This document shows, piece by piece, positions 1 through 7,708 of a stretch of DNA of 20,965 bases (position 1 is its first letter; each line of letters opens with the position of its first letter). The stretch is from an uncultured Burkholderiales bacterium (GTDB taxonomy: Bacteria > Pseudomonadota > Gammaproteobacteria > Burkholderiales > Burkholderiaceae_F): contig CAIQGU010000346.1 of the NCBI GenBank assembly GCA_903871435.1, forward strand, positions 1 to 20,965. The letters are read 5' to 3'. The notes beneath the pieces were generated by a model. The model was not told the DNA's origin and made no database searches. It saw only the letters and a program-made list of their open reading frames with translations. Made by a program: the position numbers and the translations under genes.

Positions 1-201
1 CCCAAGGCGCTCATCGGCTTTGCCGGTCCGCGCGTCATCGAGCAGACCGTGCGCGAGAAACTGCCCGAGGGTTTCCAACGGTCGGAATTCCTGCTGCAAA
101 AAGGCGCCATCGACATGATCATCGACCGCCGGGAACAGCGCGACGAGTTGGCACACCTGCTGGCCCTGTTGCAGCGCCAGCCCATCGAGGCCATCGTATA
201 G
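1..201 (+). CDS. accD: Acetyl-CoA carboxylase carboxyltransferase subunit beta, C-terminal end (partial)
   Basis: The first 66 codons are open and end at TAG 199-201; the 5' part lies outside the window. The tail includes [20 protein letters not shown], a highly conserved part of the AccD carboxyltransferase domain, followed by the usual F/QxSEFLLxxGxxDxIxxRxxxR pattern. AccD pairs with AccA to transfer the carboxyl group from carboxybiotin to acetyl-CoA, the first committed step of fatty acid synthesis, in the cytoplasm. The N-terminal zinc ribbon is not in view. folC starts 14 bases downstream on the same strand, as in many beta- and gammaproteobacteria, so the two are probably co-transcribed. 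The identification is secure from the C-terminal sequence and the gene order. Confidence 0.95.
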   Translation, partial: PKALIGFAGPRVIEQTVREKLPEGFQRSEFLLQKGAIDMIIDRREQRDELAHLLALLQRQPIEAIV

Positions 202-215
202 CGGGCCCTGCGGCA

Positions 216-1643
216 ATGCCACTGCCCGACACGCTCGATGCGTGGCTGGCCTACGTTGAAAACCTGCACCATCGCCCCATCGACATGGGGTTGGATCGCG
301 TGCGCGCGGTGGCCGGCCGCCTGAACCTGCAGGGCACTGCGCCCGAAGGCGCGCGCCGCATCGTCGTGGGCGGCACCAATGGCAAGGGCTCTACCTGCGC
401 CATGCTCGATGCCATCCTGCGTGCCGCCGGCTATCGCGTCGGCCGCTACGGCTCGCCGCACCTGCTCACCTTCACGGAACGCGCCCAGATCGGCGGGGTT
501 GCGGCTACCGAGGCGCAACTGGTGCCGCACTTTGCTGCGGTGGAGCGCGCCCGCGGCGATGTCACCCTGACGTATTTCGAGTTCACCACGCTGGTGGCGC
601 TGGCCTGGTTCGCCGCGGAGCAGGTCGACGTTGCCGTACTGGAAGTGGGTCTGGGCGGACGCCTTGATGCCGTCAACATCGTGGACGCCGACTGCGCCGT
701 CGTCACGACGATCGACCTCGACCACATGGAAATGCTGGGCCCCACCCGTGAACACATCGGCTGGGAGAAAGCGCACATCTTCCGCGCGGGTCGGCCTGCC
801 ATCTGCGTTGTTCCCGATCCCCCGGCATCGCTGGTCGACTACGCGCACGCGCTGGGGGCAAAGCTCTGGCGCCTGGGTCACGAGTTCTCGCTCAGCCTGC
901 CGGATGCCGGGTTGCGCCAGTGGAACTACCACGGACCCACGGCCAGCCGCATGGCGCTGCCGTGGCCGGCCCTGCGCGGCGCGCACCAGCTGCGCAATGC
1001 GGCCGGCGTGCTGGCGGCACTGGAAGCCCTGGCGGACGTTCTGCCGGTGGACCAAGGGGCCGTGCGCAAGGGTCTGGGCGCCGTGCAGCTCCTGGGACGC
1101 TTCCAGGTGGTTCCGGGCCGGCCGGCCATCGTGCTGGACGTGGCGCACAACCCGCATGCCGCCCGGGCGCTGGCCGATGCGCTGCGCAGCCACGGCGTGG
1201 TACCCGATCAAGCACCACCGCCAGGACCGCGGCCCCGCACGCACGCCATCGTCGGCATGCTGCGCGACAAGGATGCAGCGGCGGTTGTCGCAGCGCTGAA
1301 TGATGTGATCGATGCCTGGCACCTCGTGCCGACGCACGGCGAGCGCGGCCGCAGCGCGGCGGCACTGGCCGATGCGGTCTCTGCGGCATGGACTGCGGCA
1401 GCTCCCGCTGCATTACCGGACGCATCGCATACGGCAGCGCCGATTACGGCTTCTTCGCAGGCGGCCATGGTGCTTGCGGTTGCGGGAGTCACCCGCACAC
1501 ATGCCCCAACGCTGCACGAATCCGTCAGCGCGGCGTTAAGCCAGCTGCGGTCCAGCGTGGCGCCGGATGATAGAATCGTCGTGTTTGGTTCATTTGTCAT
1601 CGTCGCAGAAGCTCTGCGGTTCCTGGAGCGCGGTTCGCAATGA
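216..1643 (+). CDS. folC: Bifunctional dihydrofolate synthase / folylpolyglutamate synthase
   Basis: This 475-residue Mur-ligase-family enzyme adds glutamate to dihydropteroate and then to reduced folates, using ATP, in the cytoplasm. The N-terminus has the family pattern TLDAWLAYVENLH...IDMGLDRV. The P-loop GGTNGKGST lies at about residues 52-60, a Mur-ligase-like central region contains EVGLGGRLDAVN, and the C-terminal domain has the LDVAHNP motif. The protein is slightly longer than many FolC proteins because of an alanine-rich segment near residues 385-425. The start at 216 fits the family N-terminus, although the upstream Shine-Dalgarno is weak. Its stop overlaps the start of the next gene by 4 bases (ATGA), which indicates translational coupling in an accD-folC-SPOR-cvpA-purF operon. 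Confidence 0.96.
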   Translation: MPLPDTLDAWLAYVENLHHRPIDMGLDRVRAVAGRLNLQGTAPEGARRIVVGGTNGKGSTCAMLDAILRAAGYRVGRYGSPHLLTFTERAQIGGVAATEAQLVPHFAAVERARGDVTLTYFEFTTLVALAWFAAEQVDVAVLEVGLGGRLDAVNIVDADCAVVTTIDLDHMEMLGPTREHIGWEKAHIFRAGRPAICVVPDPPASLVDYAHALGAKLWRLGHEFSLSLPDAGLRQWNYHGPTASRMALPWPALRGAHQLRNAAGVLAALEALADVLPVDQGAVRKGLGAVQLLGRFQVVPGRPAIVLDVAHNPHAARALADALRSHGVVPDQAPPPGPRPRTHAIVGMLRDKDAAAVVAALNDVIDAWHLVPTHGERGRSAAALADAVSAAWTAAAPAALPDASHTAAPITASSQAAMVLAVAGVTRTHAPTLHESVSAALSQLRSSVAPDDRIVVFGSFVIVAEALRFLERGSQ

Positions 1644-2374
1644 AATGGGCGTTCTGGAAGCGCAAGCCGACAACGCGCAAGTCGCCTTCCGCAGGTTCTG
1701 CGTCACCCGCGCCGGAGCCCGATTTCGATTCCCCGGATACCGACGCTGAGGAAGCGGCTGCCCTTAACGTGCGGGTGCGCACGCGCCGGCGGCTGATCGG
1801 TGCCTGCGCGCTCTTGCTGGCGGCCGTGGTGTTGGTGCCCATGGTCCTGGACCCTGCGCCCCACACGGTTCCCGATACCATCCCCATCGACCTGCCCAGC
1901 GACAAGACGCCTTTTACGCCCCATTTGCCGCCGGCTGCGCCCGATGCCGCGGCTGAGAATTCGCCATCGGGCGCTGCGCTTCCCGCCGCTCCGGGGGCTG
2001 CGGCCGACACCGCCGCTGACGTGGCCGCACCCGCGGCGCCATCCACCGAAACCGCGGCGCCGGGTGCGCCGGCCCATGCGAAAAAGCATGCCGCGGATGC
2101 ACCCAAGGCTGACGCCCCCAAGGCCGATGCCCGCCGTGCAACGTCCGGCAAGATCTACCTGCAGGCCGCCGCCATGTCACGTGAAAGCTCGGCGCGCGAG
2201 CTGGCCGGGCGCATCGGCAAATCGGGTTTCACCGCATTCGTGGAGCGCACCGAAACCGGCGAGGGCGCGCGTTATCGCGTGCGCATGGGCCCGTACGCGT
2301 CCCGCACCGAAGCAGAACACGCGCGGTCCCGGTTAAAGGCGATGGGCGTGGAAGCGAATATCGTCGGCGCATGA
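1640..2374 (+). CDS. SPOR-domain membrane protein, DedD-like
   Basis: The protein has 244 residues with a short basic cytoplasmic N-terminus (MKWAFWKRK), one membrane segment at about residues 51-70 (after RTRRR), and a long Ala/Pro-rich linker at about 75-165 that includes a small PKADA repeat. A C-terminal SPOR domain spans about 171-244. SPOR domains bind denuded septal peptidoglycan, and the DedD type is a bitopic inner-membrane protein that helps cell constriction in the periplasm. The layout and the position between folC and cvpA match the usual DedD-like gene of this cluster. The ATG overlaps the folC stop by 4 bases, which supports the chosen start. The linker is low-complexity, so only the membrane anchor and the SPOR domain carry the assignment. 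Confidence 0.9.
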   Translation: MKWAFWKRKPTTRKSPSAGSASPAPEPDFDSPDTDAEEAAALNVRVRTRRRLIGACALLLAAVVLVPMVLDPAPHTVPDTIPIDLPSDKTPFTPHLPPAAPDAAAENSPSGAALPAAPGAAADTAADVAAPAAPSTETAAPGAPAHAKKHAADAPKADAPKADARRATSGKIYLQAAAMSRESSARELAGRIGKSGFTAFVERTETGEGARYRVRMGPYASRTEAEHARSRLKAMGVEANIVGA

Positions 2375-2405
2375 GGCTTGCGTTTGGCACATTGGTAGCC
2401 ATCTA

Positions 2406-2900
2406 ATGAGCGCGATCGATATCGTTTTCGCGACCGTCGTGGCGATCTCGGTCGTGCTGGGCTTCTGGCGCGGTCTCACGCGCGAGCTGGTGTCCATGAT
2501 CGCCTGGATCGCCATAGCCGTACTGGCCTATCGTTATGCGGGTACCGTGGGCGTTCTGCTACCCTTTGATGCTCCGCCTCTGGTGCATGTCGCCGCCGGT
2601 GTAGGCATCATCATCGTGGCGTGCGTGCTGGCCGCCGCGGTCATTGGCCGGTTGCTGCGCTCGGCGGTTGCCTCTTCGCAACTGGCGGGCGCCGATCGGG
2701 TGCTCGGAGCGGTGTTCGGCGCTTTGCGCGGGAGCCTGGTGGTCCTGTTGATTACGTGGGTGGTTGTCGAGGGGGGCTTTTCTGAAACCCATGTCTGGCG
2801 CAATTCCGCCAGCGGGCCCTACCTGGAACATGTATGGCACTGGATGGCGGGCACCATGCCCGCCCGTCGCGTGCCGCTGGTCATGCTGTCGGGAGACTGA
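2406..2900 (+). CDS. cvpA: CvpA family inner-membrane protein
   Basis: The protein has 164 residues and is strongly hydrophobic, with about four membrane segments (about 5-20, 30-50, 60-85 and 100-125). The early segment carries the family signature GFWRGLTRELVSMIAW, which corresponds to G-x-x-R-G-hydrophobic in CvpA. CvpA proteins are inner-membrane proteins first linked to colicin V production and later to envelope stress tolerance; the biochemical role is unsettled. The gene lies 31 bases after the SPOR gene and ends only 4 bases before the purF start, the normal cvpA-purF arrangement. The purF Shine-Dalgarno (GGGAGA) sits inside the last codons of cvpA, so the two are probably translationally coupled. 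Confidence 0.93.
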   Translation: MSAIDIVFATVVAISVVLGFWRGLTRELVSMIAWIAIAVLAYRYAGTVGVLLPFDAPPLVHVAAGVGIIIVACVLAAAVIGRLLRSAVASSQLAGADRVLGAVFGALRGSLVVLLITWVVVEGGFSETHVWRNSASGPYLEHVWHWMAGTMPARRVPLVMLSGD

Positions 2901-2904
2901 GCCT

Positions 2905-4425
2905 ATGTGCGGAATTGTCGGCGTGGTGGCGAACTCGCCCGTGAACCAACTGCTCTACGATGCGCTGCTGCTGCTGCAGCACCGCGGCCAGGATGCCGCC
3001 GGCATCTGCACCGTCAATGGCAACCGCTTCCACATGCACAAGGGCGGTGGCCTTGCGCGCGATGTTTTTCGCACGCGCAACATGCGCTCGCTGCCCGGCA
3101 TCTCGGGCATTGCCCAGGTCCGCTACCCCACCCAGGGGTCGGCCAACGATGCCGAGGAAGCGCAACCCTTCTACGTCAATGCGCCTTTTGGCATCAGCCT
3201 GGTCCACAACGGCAACCTGACCAATGCCGAGCGCATGAAGGAGGAGATGTTCCGCAACGACCGGCGGCACATCAACACCAACTCCGACTCCGAAGTACTG
3301 CTCAACGTGCTGGCCCATGAGCTCGAGGTGGCCAGCGACGGCATCGGGCTCGAACCGGCAACGATATTCCGTGCCGTGAGCGCGGTGCATCGCCGCCTGC
3401 GCGGCGCCTATGCGGTGGTGGCGCAGATCGCCGGCTACGGCCTGCTGGCGTTTCGCGATCCCTATGGCATCCGGCCCCTGTGTTTTGGCATCAACGAGAC
3501 CGACCATGGAACGGAATACCTGGTCGCGTCCGAGTCGGTAGCGTTGGATGGACTGGGCTTCCAGGTCGTGCGCGATGTTGCGCCGGGCGAGGCGATATTC
3601 ATCGACTACGAAGGGCGTTTCTTCGCAACCCAGTGCGCGGAAAATCCCAGTCTTAATCCCTGCCTGTTCGAATACGTGTACCTGGCGCGCCCCGATTCCA
3701 TGCTCGACGGCGTCTCGGTCTATGCCGCGCGCCTGCGATTGGGTGAGTACCTGGCGCGCCGGGTGGCGTCCGAACTGCGCACCGGCGACATCGATGTCGT
3801 CATGCCCATCCCCGATTCGAGCCGGCCGGCTGCCATGCAGCTGGCGGGCAACCTGGGCCTGGACTATCGCGAGGGCTTCATCAAGAACCGCTACATCGGC
3901 CGCACCTTCATCATGCCGGGCCAGGCCGTGCGGGCAAAGTCCGTGCGCCAGAAGCTCAATGCCATCGGCGTCGAGTTCAAGGGCAAGAACGTGCTGCTGG
4001 TCGACGATTCCATCGTCCGCGGCACCACCAGTCAGGAGATCGTGCAGATGGCGCGCGATGCCGGCGCGGCCCGCGTCTATTTCGCGTCCTCGGCGCCGCC
4101 CGTGCGCTATCCCAACGTCTATGGCATCGACATGCCCACGCGTGCCGAACTGATCGCCAGCGCGCGCGACGTCGGCGAGATCCAGGCGGCCATCGGTTCG
4201 GATGCGCTCATTTTCCAGGAACTCGACGATCTCAAGCGCGCCGTGCGCGATGGCAATCCGGCCTTGCACGGCTTCGAGGCCTCGTGTTTCGATGGCGAAT
4301 ACGTGACCGGCGATGTGAGCCCGGCGTATCTCGACCGCATCGAGCGGGCCCGGCTCTCGCCGGTGGCCAAGGAAGGCCAGGGCCTGTCGCAGCTGAGCCT
4401 TGCCATCGAGAGCAGCGAAAACTGA
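2905..4425 (+). CDS. purF: Amidophosphoribosyltransferase
   Basis: PurF transfers amide nitrogen from glutamine to PRPP to make phosphoribosylamine, the first committed step of purine synthesis. The start is placed at ATG 2905 because the protein must begin MCGIVGVV: Cys2 becomes the N-terminal nucleophile of the class II glutaminase domain after Met removal. An upstream in-frame ATG at 2764 would bury that cysteine and lies inside cvpA. The product is 506 residues, normal for the family. The glutaminase half (about 2-235) shows the HRGQDAAGI motif, and the phosphoribosyltransferase half shows the PRPP-binding motif VLLVDDSIVRGTT at about 363-375. In many relatives metZ follows purF; here it does not. 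Confidence 0.98.
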   Translation: MCGIVGVVANSPVNQLLYDALLLLQHRGQDAAGICTVNGNRFHMHKGGGLARDVFRTRNMRSLPGISGIAQVRYPTQGSANDAEEAQPFYVNAPFGISLVHNGNLTNAERMKEEMFRNDRRHINTNSDSEVLLNVLAHELEVASDGIGLEPATIFRAVSAVHRRLRGAYAVVAQIAGYGLLAFRDPYGIRPLCFGINETDHGTEYLVASESVALDGLGFQVVRDVAPGEAIFIDYEGRFFATQCAENPSLNPCLFEYVYLARPDSMLDGVSVYAARLRLGEYLARRVASELRTGDIDVVMPIPDSSRPAAMQLAGNLGLDYREGFIKNRYIGRTFIMPGQAVRAKSVRQKLNAIGVEFKGKNVLLVDDSIVRGTTSQEIVQMARDAGAARVYFASSAPPVRYPNVYGIDMPTRAELIASARDVGEIQAAIGSDALIFQELDDLKRAVRDGNPALHGFEASCFDGEYVTGDVSPAYLDRIERARLSPVAKEGQGLSQLSLAIESSEN

Positions 4426-4446
4426 GCGGTGCGCCGGCCACGCAAG

Positions 4447-4465
4447 CCCGGTTTTGAAAACCGGG
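4447..4465. repeat. Perfect inverted repeat after purF
   Basis: CCCGGTTTTGAAAACCGGG is a perfect 19-base odd palindrome 22 bases past the purF stop. It could fold as an 8-base-pair stem with a 3-base loop, but no T-run follows on either strand, so a classical intrinsic terminator is not supported. A protein-binding site is equally possible. The 9-mer ACCGGGTAC that overlaps its right arm (4460-4468) recurs exactly at 4552-4560, inside and just past another palindrome, which suggests a shared element. Confidence 0.6.
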
Positions 4466-4513
4466 TACACGAAAATTGCGTTTGCGAAAACTGCGTTCGC
4501 GAAAACTTTAGTC
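4454..4513. repeat. Short tandem repeat, about four 15-base units
   Basis: Three well-matched 15-base units lie at 4469-4483, 4484-4498 and 4499-4513, built on GCGAAAACTGCGTTC. A degenerate fourth unit at 4454-4468 overlaps the right arm of the preceding palindrome. The spacer is non-coding on the + strand. The unit length is a multiple of three, so it can be read as a five-residue repeat on the - strand, but no believable gene is seen there. It may be replication-slippage sequence or a set of binding sites. Confidence 0.6.
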
Positions 4514-4521
4514 CAGGCGAG

Positions 4522-4558
4522 ACCCGTATATCGGGGTGAAACACCCGGTATACCGGGT
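4522..4558. promoter_or_regulatory. Pair of related 16-base palindromes, operator-like
   Basis: ACCCGTATATCGGGGT (4522-4537, imperfect) and ACCCGGTATACCGGGT (4543-4558, perfect) are related palindromes whose starts are 21 bases apart, two helical turns, which would put dimeric binding sites on the same DNA face. They lie 35-71 bases upstream of the ATG at 4593, where a promoter or operator would be expected. No convincing -35/-10 pair was found. That these are operators is inference from symmetry and spacing only. Confidence 0.4.
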
Positions 4559-4592
4559 ACTGGCGAGGCTGGGTCGTTCTTACGATCCAGGC

Positions 4593-5195
4593 ATGCTTCT
4601 CGATACCCACTTTCCCCGGATCATCGCCGCGCCCATCCCGTGCGCGCTGCCCCTGCGGCTGGCGCCGGGCGCGTCGTATTGGCGCGCGACGGTGGAGGAG
4701 GAAATTACCATCCGGCTCTTGCTGGTGCCGCGCAGCCGCGTCCAGGTCGACCTCTGGTGGGACCGCCGTGGCGGCGAGTCCGATGTGCAGCTGGTGATGG
4801 CGCTCTACGCAGATTCCGTCGAATTGGGCTCGCTCACCGGAAATGGTTTTGATGCCCCGCGCTTTCACCAGATGGGGTTTGGCACCATGGTCGTCAACGT
4901 CGGCATCCAGGCCTTGCAGGCCATCTGCGCGGACCCGATCTGTGTCCATGGCGTGCTGTCCAACACGGCAGAGGAACCGCTGCCGGCCGACCAGCAGGCG
5001 ACCCTGATGCAGTCGCGCCGGGCATTTTGGCGGCGGTTCGGACTCGATGTGGTCGAGCGCGGTTCGCCCCCGCTCGATTATCTGCTGGGCACTGTGGGCG
5101 CGCTGCGGCTCGTGACGCACGGCCTGCTGCAAGGGCAGTTTGCGCGCAGCGTGCCGCTGGATGCGTTTGGACGCGTGCGGCCGGAAGGGTTCTGA
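4593..5195 (+). CDS. Unrecognised protein, possibly GNAT-fold
   Basis: This is a 200-residue protein if it begins at ATG 4593. A GTG at 4536 in the same frame would make it 219 residues, but that extension would encode the palindrome pair, so the ATG is preferred. The protein is soluble with no signal peptide or membrane segment. The section from about residue 95 to 150 has glycine-rich GFGTMV, a helix, then VHGVLSN and RRAFWRRFGLDV. This resembles the later motifs of acetyltransferases (glycine-rich acetyl-CoA loop, then a strand and a helix before a terminal GF), but the match is weak and no substrate can be suggested. Base composition resembles the neighbours. It is probably monocistronic, in the non-conserved zone after purF. 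Confidence 0.7.
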   Translation: MLLDTHFPRIIAAPIPCALPLRLAPGASYWRATVEEEITIRLLLVPRSRVQVDLWWDRRGGESDVQLVMALYADSVELGSLTGNGFDAPRFHQMGFGTMVVNVGIQALQAICADPICVHGVLSNTAEEPLPADQQATLMQSRRAFWRRFGLDVVERGSPPLDYLLGTVGALRLVTHGLLQGQFARSVPLDAFGRVRPEGF

Positions 5196-5225
5196 GTCCT
5201 GAGGACACCGCTGGATGCCGCGGCA
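5196..5225. repeat. Two small palindromes after the unrecognised gene
   Basis: GTCCTGAGGAC (5196-5206) directly follows the stop codon, and TGCCGCGGCA (5216-5225) follows it closely. Neither is followed by a T-run. They may be weak RNA hairpins at the transcript end, but elements this short also arise by chance in high-GC DNA. Confidence 0.3.
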
Positions 5226-5297
5226 AATGCGGTGGCAACTGCGCACTACCGGCTCGTGCTAGTGTTTCCATCCCCGTAACTGCAAGCGAACCCGTAC

Positions 5298-5774
5298 ATG
5301 GCTCCGTCCGGCGCCGACATCACCACCGTCTCCCACGTCATTCAGCAGGCCGTGGCCCCCGTTTTCCTGCTTACCGGTGTCGGCGCCATCCTGGCTGTGC
5401 TGACCAACCGGCTATCACGCATCATCGACCGGTTCCGCAAGCTCGATTCCTTCATACGCGAAGAGCGCGAAGCCCATGGCGCGCATCCCGGTGGTGAGGA
5501 CATCGAACACCACAGCGCCCAGGACCGCCGCCGCGAAATGGCGCTGCTGGCGCGGCGCCGCAAGCTCATCCACTACGCCATCACGCTGTGCACGGTCTGT
5601 GCATTGCTGGTCTGCGTGGTGATTGCGACGCTGTTTCTCGCCTCGGAATTTGGCGTGGATCCCTCGCGCCTGGTGGCCTTGCTGTTCGTTTCGGCGATGC
5701 TGTCCCTCATAGCGGGACTGCTCTGTTTTCTGCGCGAGATCGCGCTGGCGACTACGGAGTCTGAGGTGCGCTGA
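5298..5774 (+). CDS. DUF2721 family membrane protein
   Basis: The protein has 158 residues. The N-terminal section matches the DUF2721 pattern: a hydrophobic segment at about 18-37, then TNRLSRIIDRFRKL, a charged cytoplasmic stretch rich in Arg, Glu and His, and two further membrane segments at about 92-115 and 122-145. The function of the family is unknown; it is an inner-membrane protein of many Proteobacteria. The ATG at 5298 gives the normal family start, though the upstream ribosome-binding site is weak. Its 3' end overlaps the 3' end of the convergent histidine kinase gene by 23 bases, so the two transcripts run into each other with no room for a separate terminator. Confidence 0.85.
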   Translation: MAPSGADITTVSHVIQQAVAPVFLLTGVGAILAVLTNRLSRIIDRFRKLDSFIREEREAHGAHPGGEDIEHHSAQDRRREMALLARRRKLIHYAITLCTVCALLVCVVIATLFLASEFGVDPSRLVALLFVSAMLSLIAGLLCFLREIALATTESEVR

Positions 5775-6441
5775 GGGCCTCGTGCGCGCGAACGCATGGG
5801 ATGGTGATAAAAATCTGCGTGCCGCGACCCGGGCTCGAACTCAGAGAAAAGCTTCCCCCTACGGCCTCCGTACGTTCGCGCATTTCCAGCAGTCCAAGAC
5901 CTGGCGGATTCTCGCCGGCAGCTATGGCTTCGGGGATGAAGCCCACGCCGTCGTCCTTGATGCGCAATTCAATGATGCCCAAGTTGCAACGCAACTCGAC
6001 ATCGACGTGCCGCGCCTTGGCATGGCGCGCGCAGTTGGCCAGGGCCTCCTGTATCACCCGGAAGAGCAGCACTTCGCTTGCGCTATCCAGGCGTCCCGGT
6101 ATCTCGCCGGAGGTCCACAGGGCAATCTCGAAGCGGGTTGCGATTCCCGTGCGCCGCCGGTACTGGCGCTCGAAATCGGCGAGCGCTGCCTCGAGGCCGG
6201 CATATTCCAGCCGTGCCGGGCGCAACTCGTCCAGCATTTCGCGGATTCCGGTCACTGCCTGGCTGAGCAGGGCCTGGGATTCGGCTATCAGCTGCAGCAG
6301 TTCCGGGTCGCCGCCCGCCAACAGCCGCTCTTGAATGACGTGCAAATTGAGACCCGCCGCGGCCAAGGTGGGCCCGACACGGTCGTGAAGTTCCCCGGAA
6401 ATGCGCCGCCGCTCCTTATCGGCGATTTCGAAGGCGGTCAT
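5752..6441 (-). CDS. Minimal soluble histidine kinase, HisKA_3/NarX type
   Basis: The kinase has 229 residues from ATG at 6441. The H-box ERRRISGELHDRVG places the phospho-accepting His at residue 19. The dimerisation helices end near residue 95, and the ATPase domain follows: N-box RVIQEALANCARHAKA (Glu132, Asn136), G1 box KDDGVGF (162-168), then PGLGLLEMRER and SPGRGT. No membrane segment or sensor domain is present, so the kinase is cytoplasmic and its signal input is not encoded here. The open frame continues upstream into the regulator gene, but that part does not look like protein. No strong ribosome-binding site precedes 6441. It is probably co-transcribed with the response regulator 94 bases upstream and phosphorylates it. 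Confidence 0.88.
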   Translation of the reverse strand: MTAFEIADKERRRISGELHDRVGPTLAAAGLNLHVIQERLLAGGDPELLQLIAESQALLSQAVTGIREMLDELRPARLEYAGLEAALADFERQYRRRTGIATRFEIALWTSGEIPGRLDSASEVLLFRVIQEALANCARHAKARHVDVELRCNLGIIELRIKDDGVGFIPEAIAAGENPPGLGLLEMRERTEAVGGSFSLSSSPGRGTQIFITIPCVRAHEALSAPQTP

Positions 6442-6535
6442 GGCGCAGCGATTACGGGGTTGCGGATCGGAACTGCGTATGGCGCATCGTACGGTGCGGT
6501 TTGCCCGCGGAAACCAACGGGCTCGCGTGGACGAT

Positions 6536-7177
6536 TCAGGCTGCCACCAACTGGTGGCGAATTGCGTACCGTACGAGATCCGAAGCACTGTGCAGGTCGA
6601 GCTTGCGCAGGATGTTCGCCTTGTGCGTGCTGACGGTCTTCTCGCTGAGCGCGAGTTCGCTGGCGATGTCGGCGCCGCGCTTGCCGGCGACGAGCATCTC
6701 GAAAATCCTGAACTCGCGCTCGGACAGGCATTCGTGCGCCTGCTTGCGTCCCGTGCGGTCTGCCGCAATCAGCGCCAGGCGCTCGGCGATCATGGGGCAC
6801 ACATACCGCGTGCCCCGCATGATCTGGCGGATGGCGGTGGTGACTTCGGTTGCCGCATTGTCCTTGGTGATGTAGCCGTCCACGCCGGCGCGCAGCGCGC
6901 GCAGCGCGGCAACATCGCCGTTTTGCATGGTGACCACCAGGATCTTCACTTGCGGGTAGGTCGTCTTCACCTGAACGATGAGATCGATACCCTCCTTGCC
7001 AGGCATGCTGAGGTCGAGCACCGCCAGGTCGATCTGGTGGACATGCAGCGCACTCATCACGCCGGTGTCATTGCCGACCTCGGCAATCACGTCCATATCG
7101 CTGTGGTCGCGCAGCAGGCGGGAGAGCCCCTCGCGAAAAATTCTATGGTCGTCGGCTATCAGTAATCGGACCACCAT
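6536..7177 (-). CDS. NarL/FixJ-family response regulator
   Basis: The 213-residue DNA-binding regulator has a receiver domain at about 4-120 with acidic pair Asp9-Asp10, phospho-acceptor Asp55 (in LAVLDLSMPG), Thr83 and Lys105. A LuxR-type helix-turn-helix lies at about 147-208 (LSEREFRIFEML...SEKTVSTHKANILRKL). The start is set at ATG 7177, just before VVRLLIADDH; GGAG lies only 3 bases upstream, so the next codon, GTG at 7174, with better spacing, could be the real start. A longer frame to 7264 adds residues that do not fit the fold. It leads the regulator-kinase pair and is divergent from the multicopper locus across about 540 bases, so regulation of that locus is plausible but not shown. 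Confidence 0.92.
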   Translation of the reverse strand: MVVRLLIADDHRIFREGLSRLLRDHSDMDVIAEVGNDTGVMSALHVHQIDLAVLDLSMPGKEGIDLIVQVKTTYPQVKILVVTMQNGDVAALRALRAGVDGYITKDNAATEVTTAIRQIMRGTRYVCPMIAERLALIAADRTGRKQAHECLSEREFRIFEMLVAGKRGADIASELALSEKTVSTHKANILRKLDLHSASDLVRYAIRHQLVAA

Positions 7178-7419
7178 GGCCTCCAGATTTGGTTTGCTCC
7201 CGGTATCACATTCGGCGTGTAGTACCAGGACAAAGTGCCTTTGAAGCTGCCGAAATGCGCGCAAAAGGTCATCTCGACGACGAACTACAAGCTTATTAAA
7301 CCTTAATATTCACGTCCATTGGGTATTTTCCCTACAAAAACCCATCACCTCTTTGAGCGGATATTTCCGGCTTTGGCCACAGTGAAAGTATTGCGACCGA
7401 ACAGTACACCTTTCAACGC

Positions 7420-7448
7420 AATGATTAAAAAAACTTAATTTATGTCAA
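7420..7448 (-). promoter_or_regulatory. Possible sigma-70 promoter for the regulator-kinase pair
   Basis: On the - strand a perfect TTGACA -35 element lies at 7448-7443. A very AT-rich spacer follows, and around 7427-7420 there are only poor -10 matches (TAATCA at 15 bases, ATCATT at 17). It would give a leader of roughly 235 bases before the regulator start. The -35 match is the only strong part, so this is a weak call. Confidence 0.25.
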
Positions 7449-7590
7449 GCGAGCGAAGAAAATAAGCGGAAATACCGCTATTTATGGGTATCTGCACTTA
7501 CTTCCCTAGGAAAAATCTGATGATGACGTAAGGTTTCTTATGCAGGCGTAGTAGTACCGCATCTGGTTTAATTTTCTTCAGGTCTCCAAG

Positions 7591-7618
7591 ATGACGGTCA
7601 TGCGGGATAGAACCCCGC
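7591..7618. promoter_or_regulatory. Adjacent palindrome and hairpin upstream of protein A
   Basis: ATGACGGTCAT (perfect around a central G, 7591-7601) abuts GCGGG-ATAGAAC-CCCGC (7602-7618). The first could be a regulator binding site. The second could form a 5-base-pair RNA hairpin in the leader about 100 bases before the start of protein A. There is no direct evidence for either role. Confidence 0.35.
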
Positions 7619-7708
7619 CCTGATCATCCAAATGCGTGGTGCCAGAGTTTTTGCGATGCACCAAGCAGATACGGGTGAGGGGCAGGGGCCGGAGCCGCAT
7701 CGCCAACC

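Noticed and set aside
2389..2404. TGGCAC-ATTGG-TAGC as a sigma-54 promoter before cvpA
   Set aside because: The -12 element is off consensus (TAGC for TTGC), and the site lies within a tight housekeeping operon with no sigma-54 activator evident.
2764..2904. Longer purF start
   Set aside because: It would bury the catalytic Cys2, which must be N-terminal after Met removal, and it overlaps cvpA in another frame.
2881..4470. Long - strand open frame opposite purF
   Set aside because: It is a composition shadow of the highly conserved purF; the product is rich in Ala, Arg, His and Val and lacks domain character.
4536..4592. GTG start at 4536 for the unrecognised gene
   Set aside because: The added 19 residues would be encoded by the palindrome pair and are rich in Arg, Tyr and Pro without similarity to the rest; ATG 4593 is simpler.
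6442..6768. N-terminal extension of the histidine kinase
   Set aside because: It overlaps the regulator gene in another frame and is Arg/Ser/Thr-rich with no protein-like pattern.
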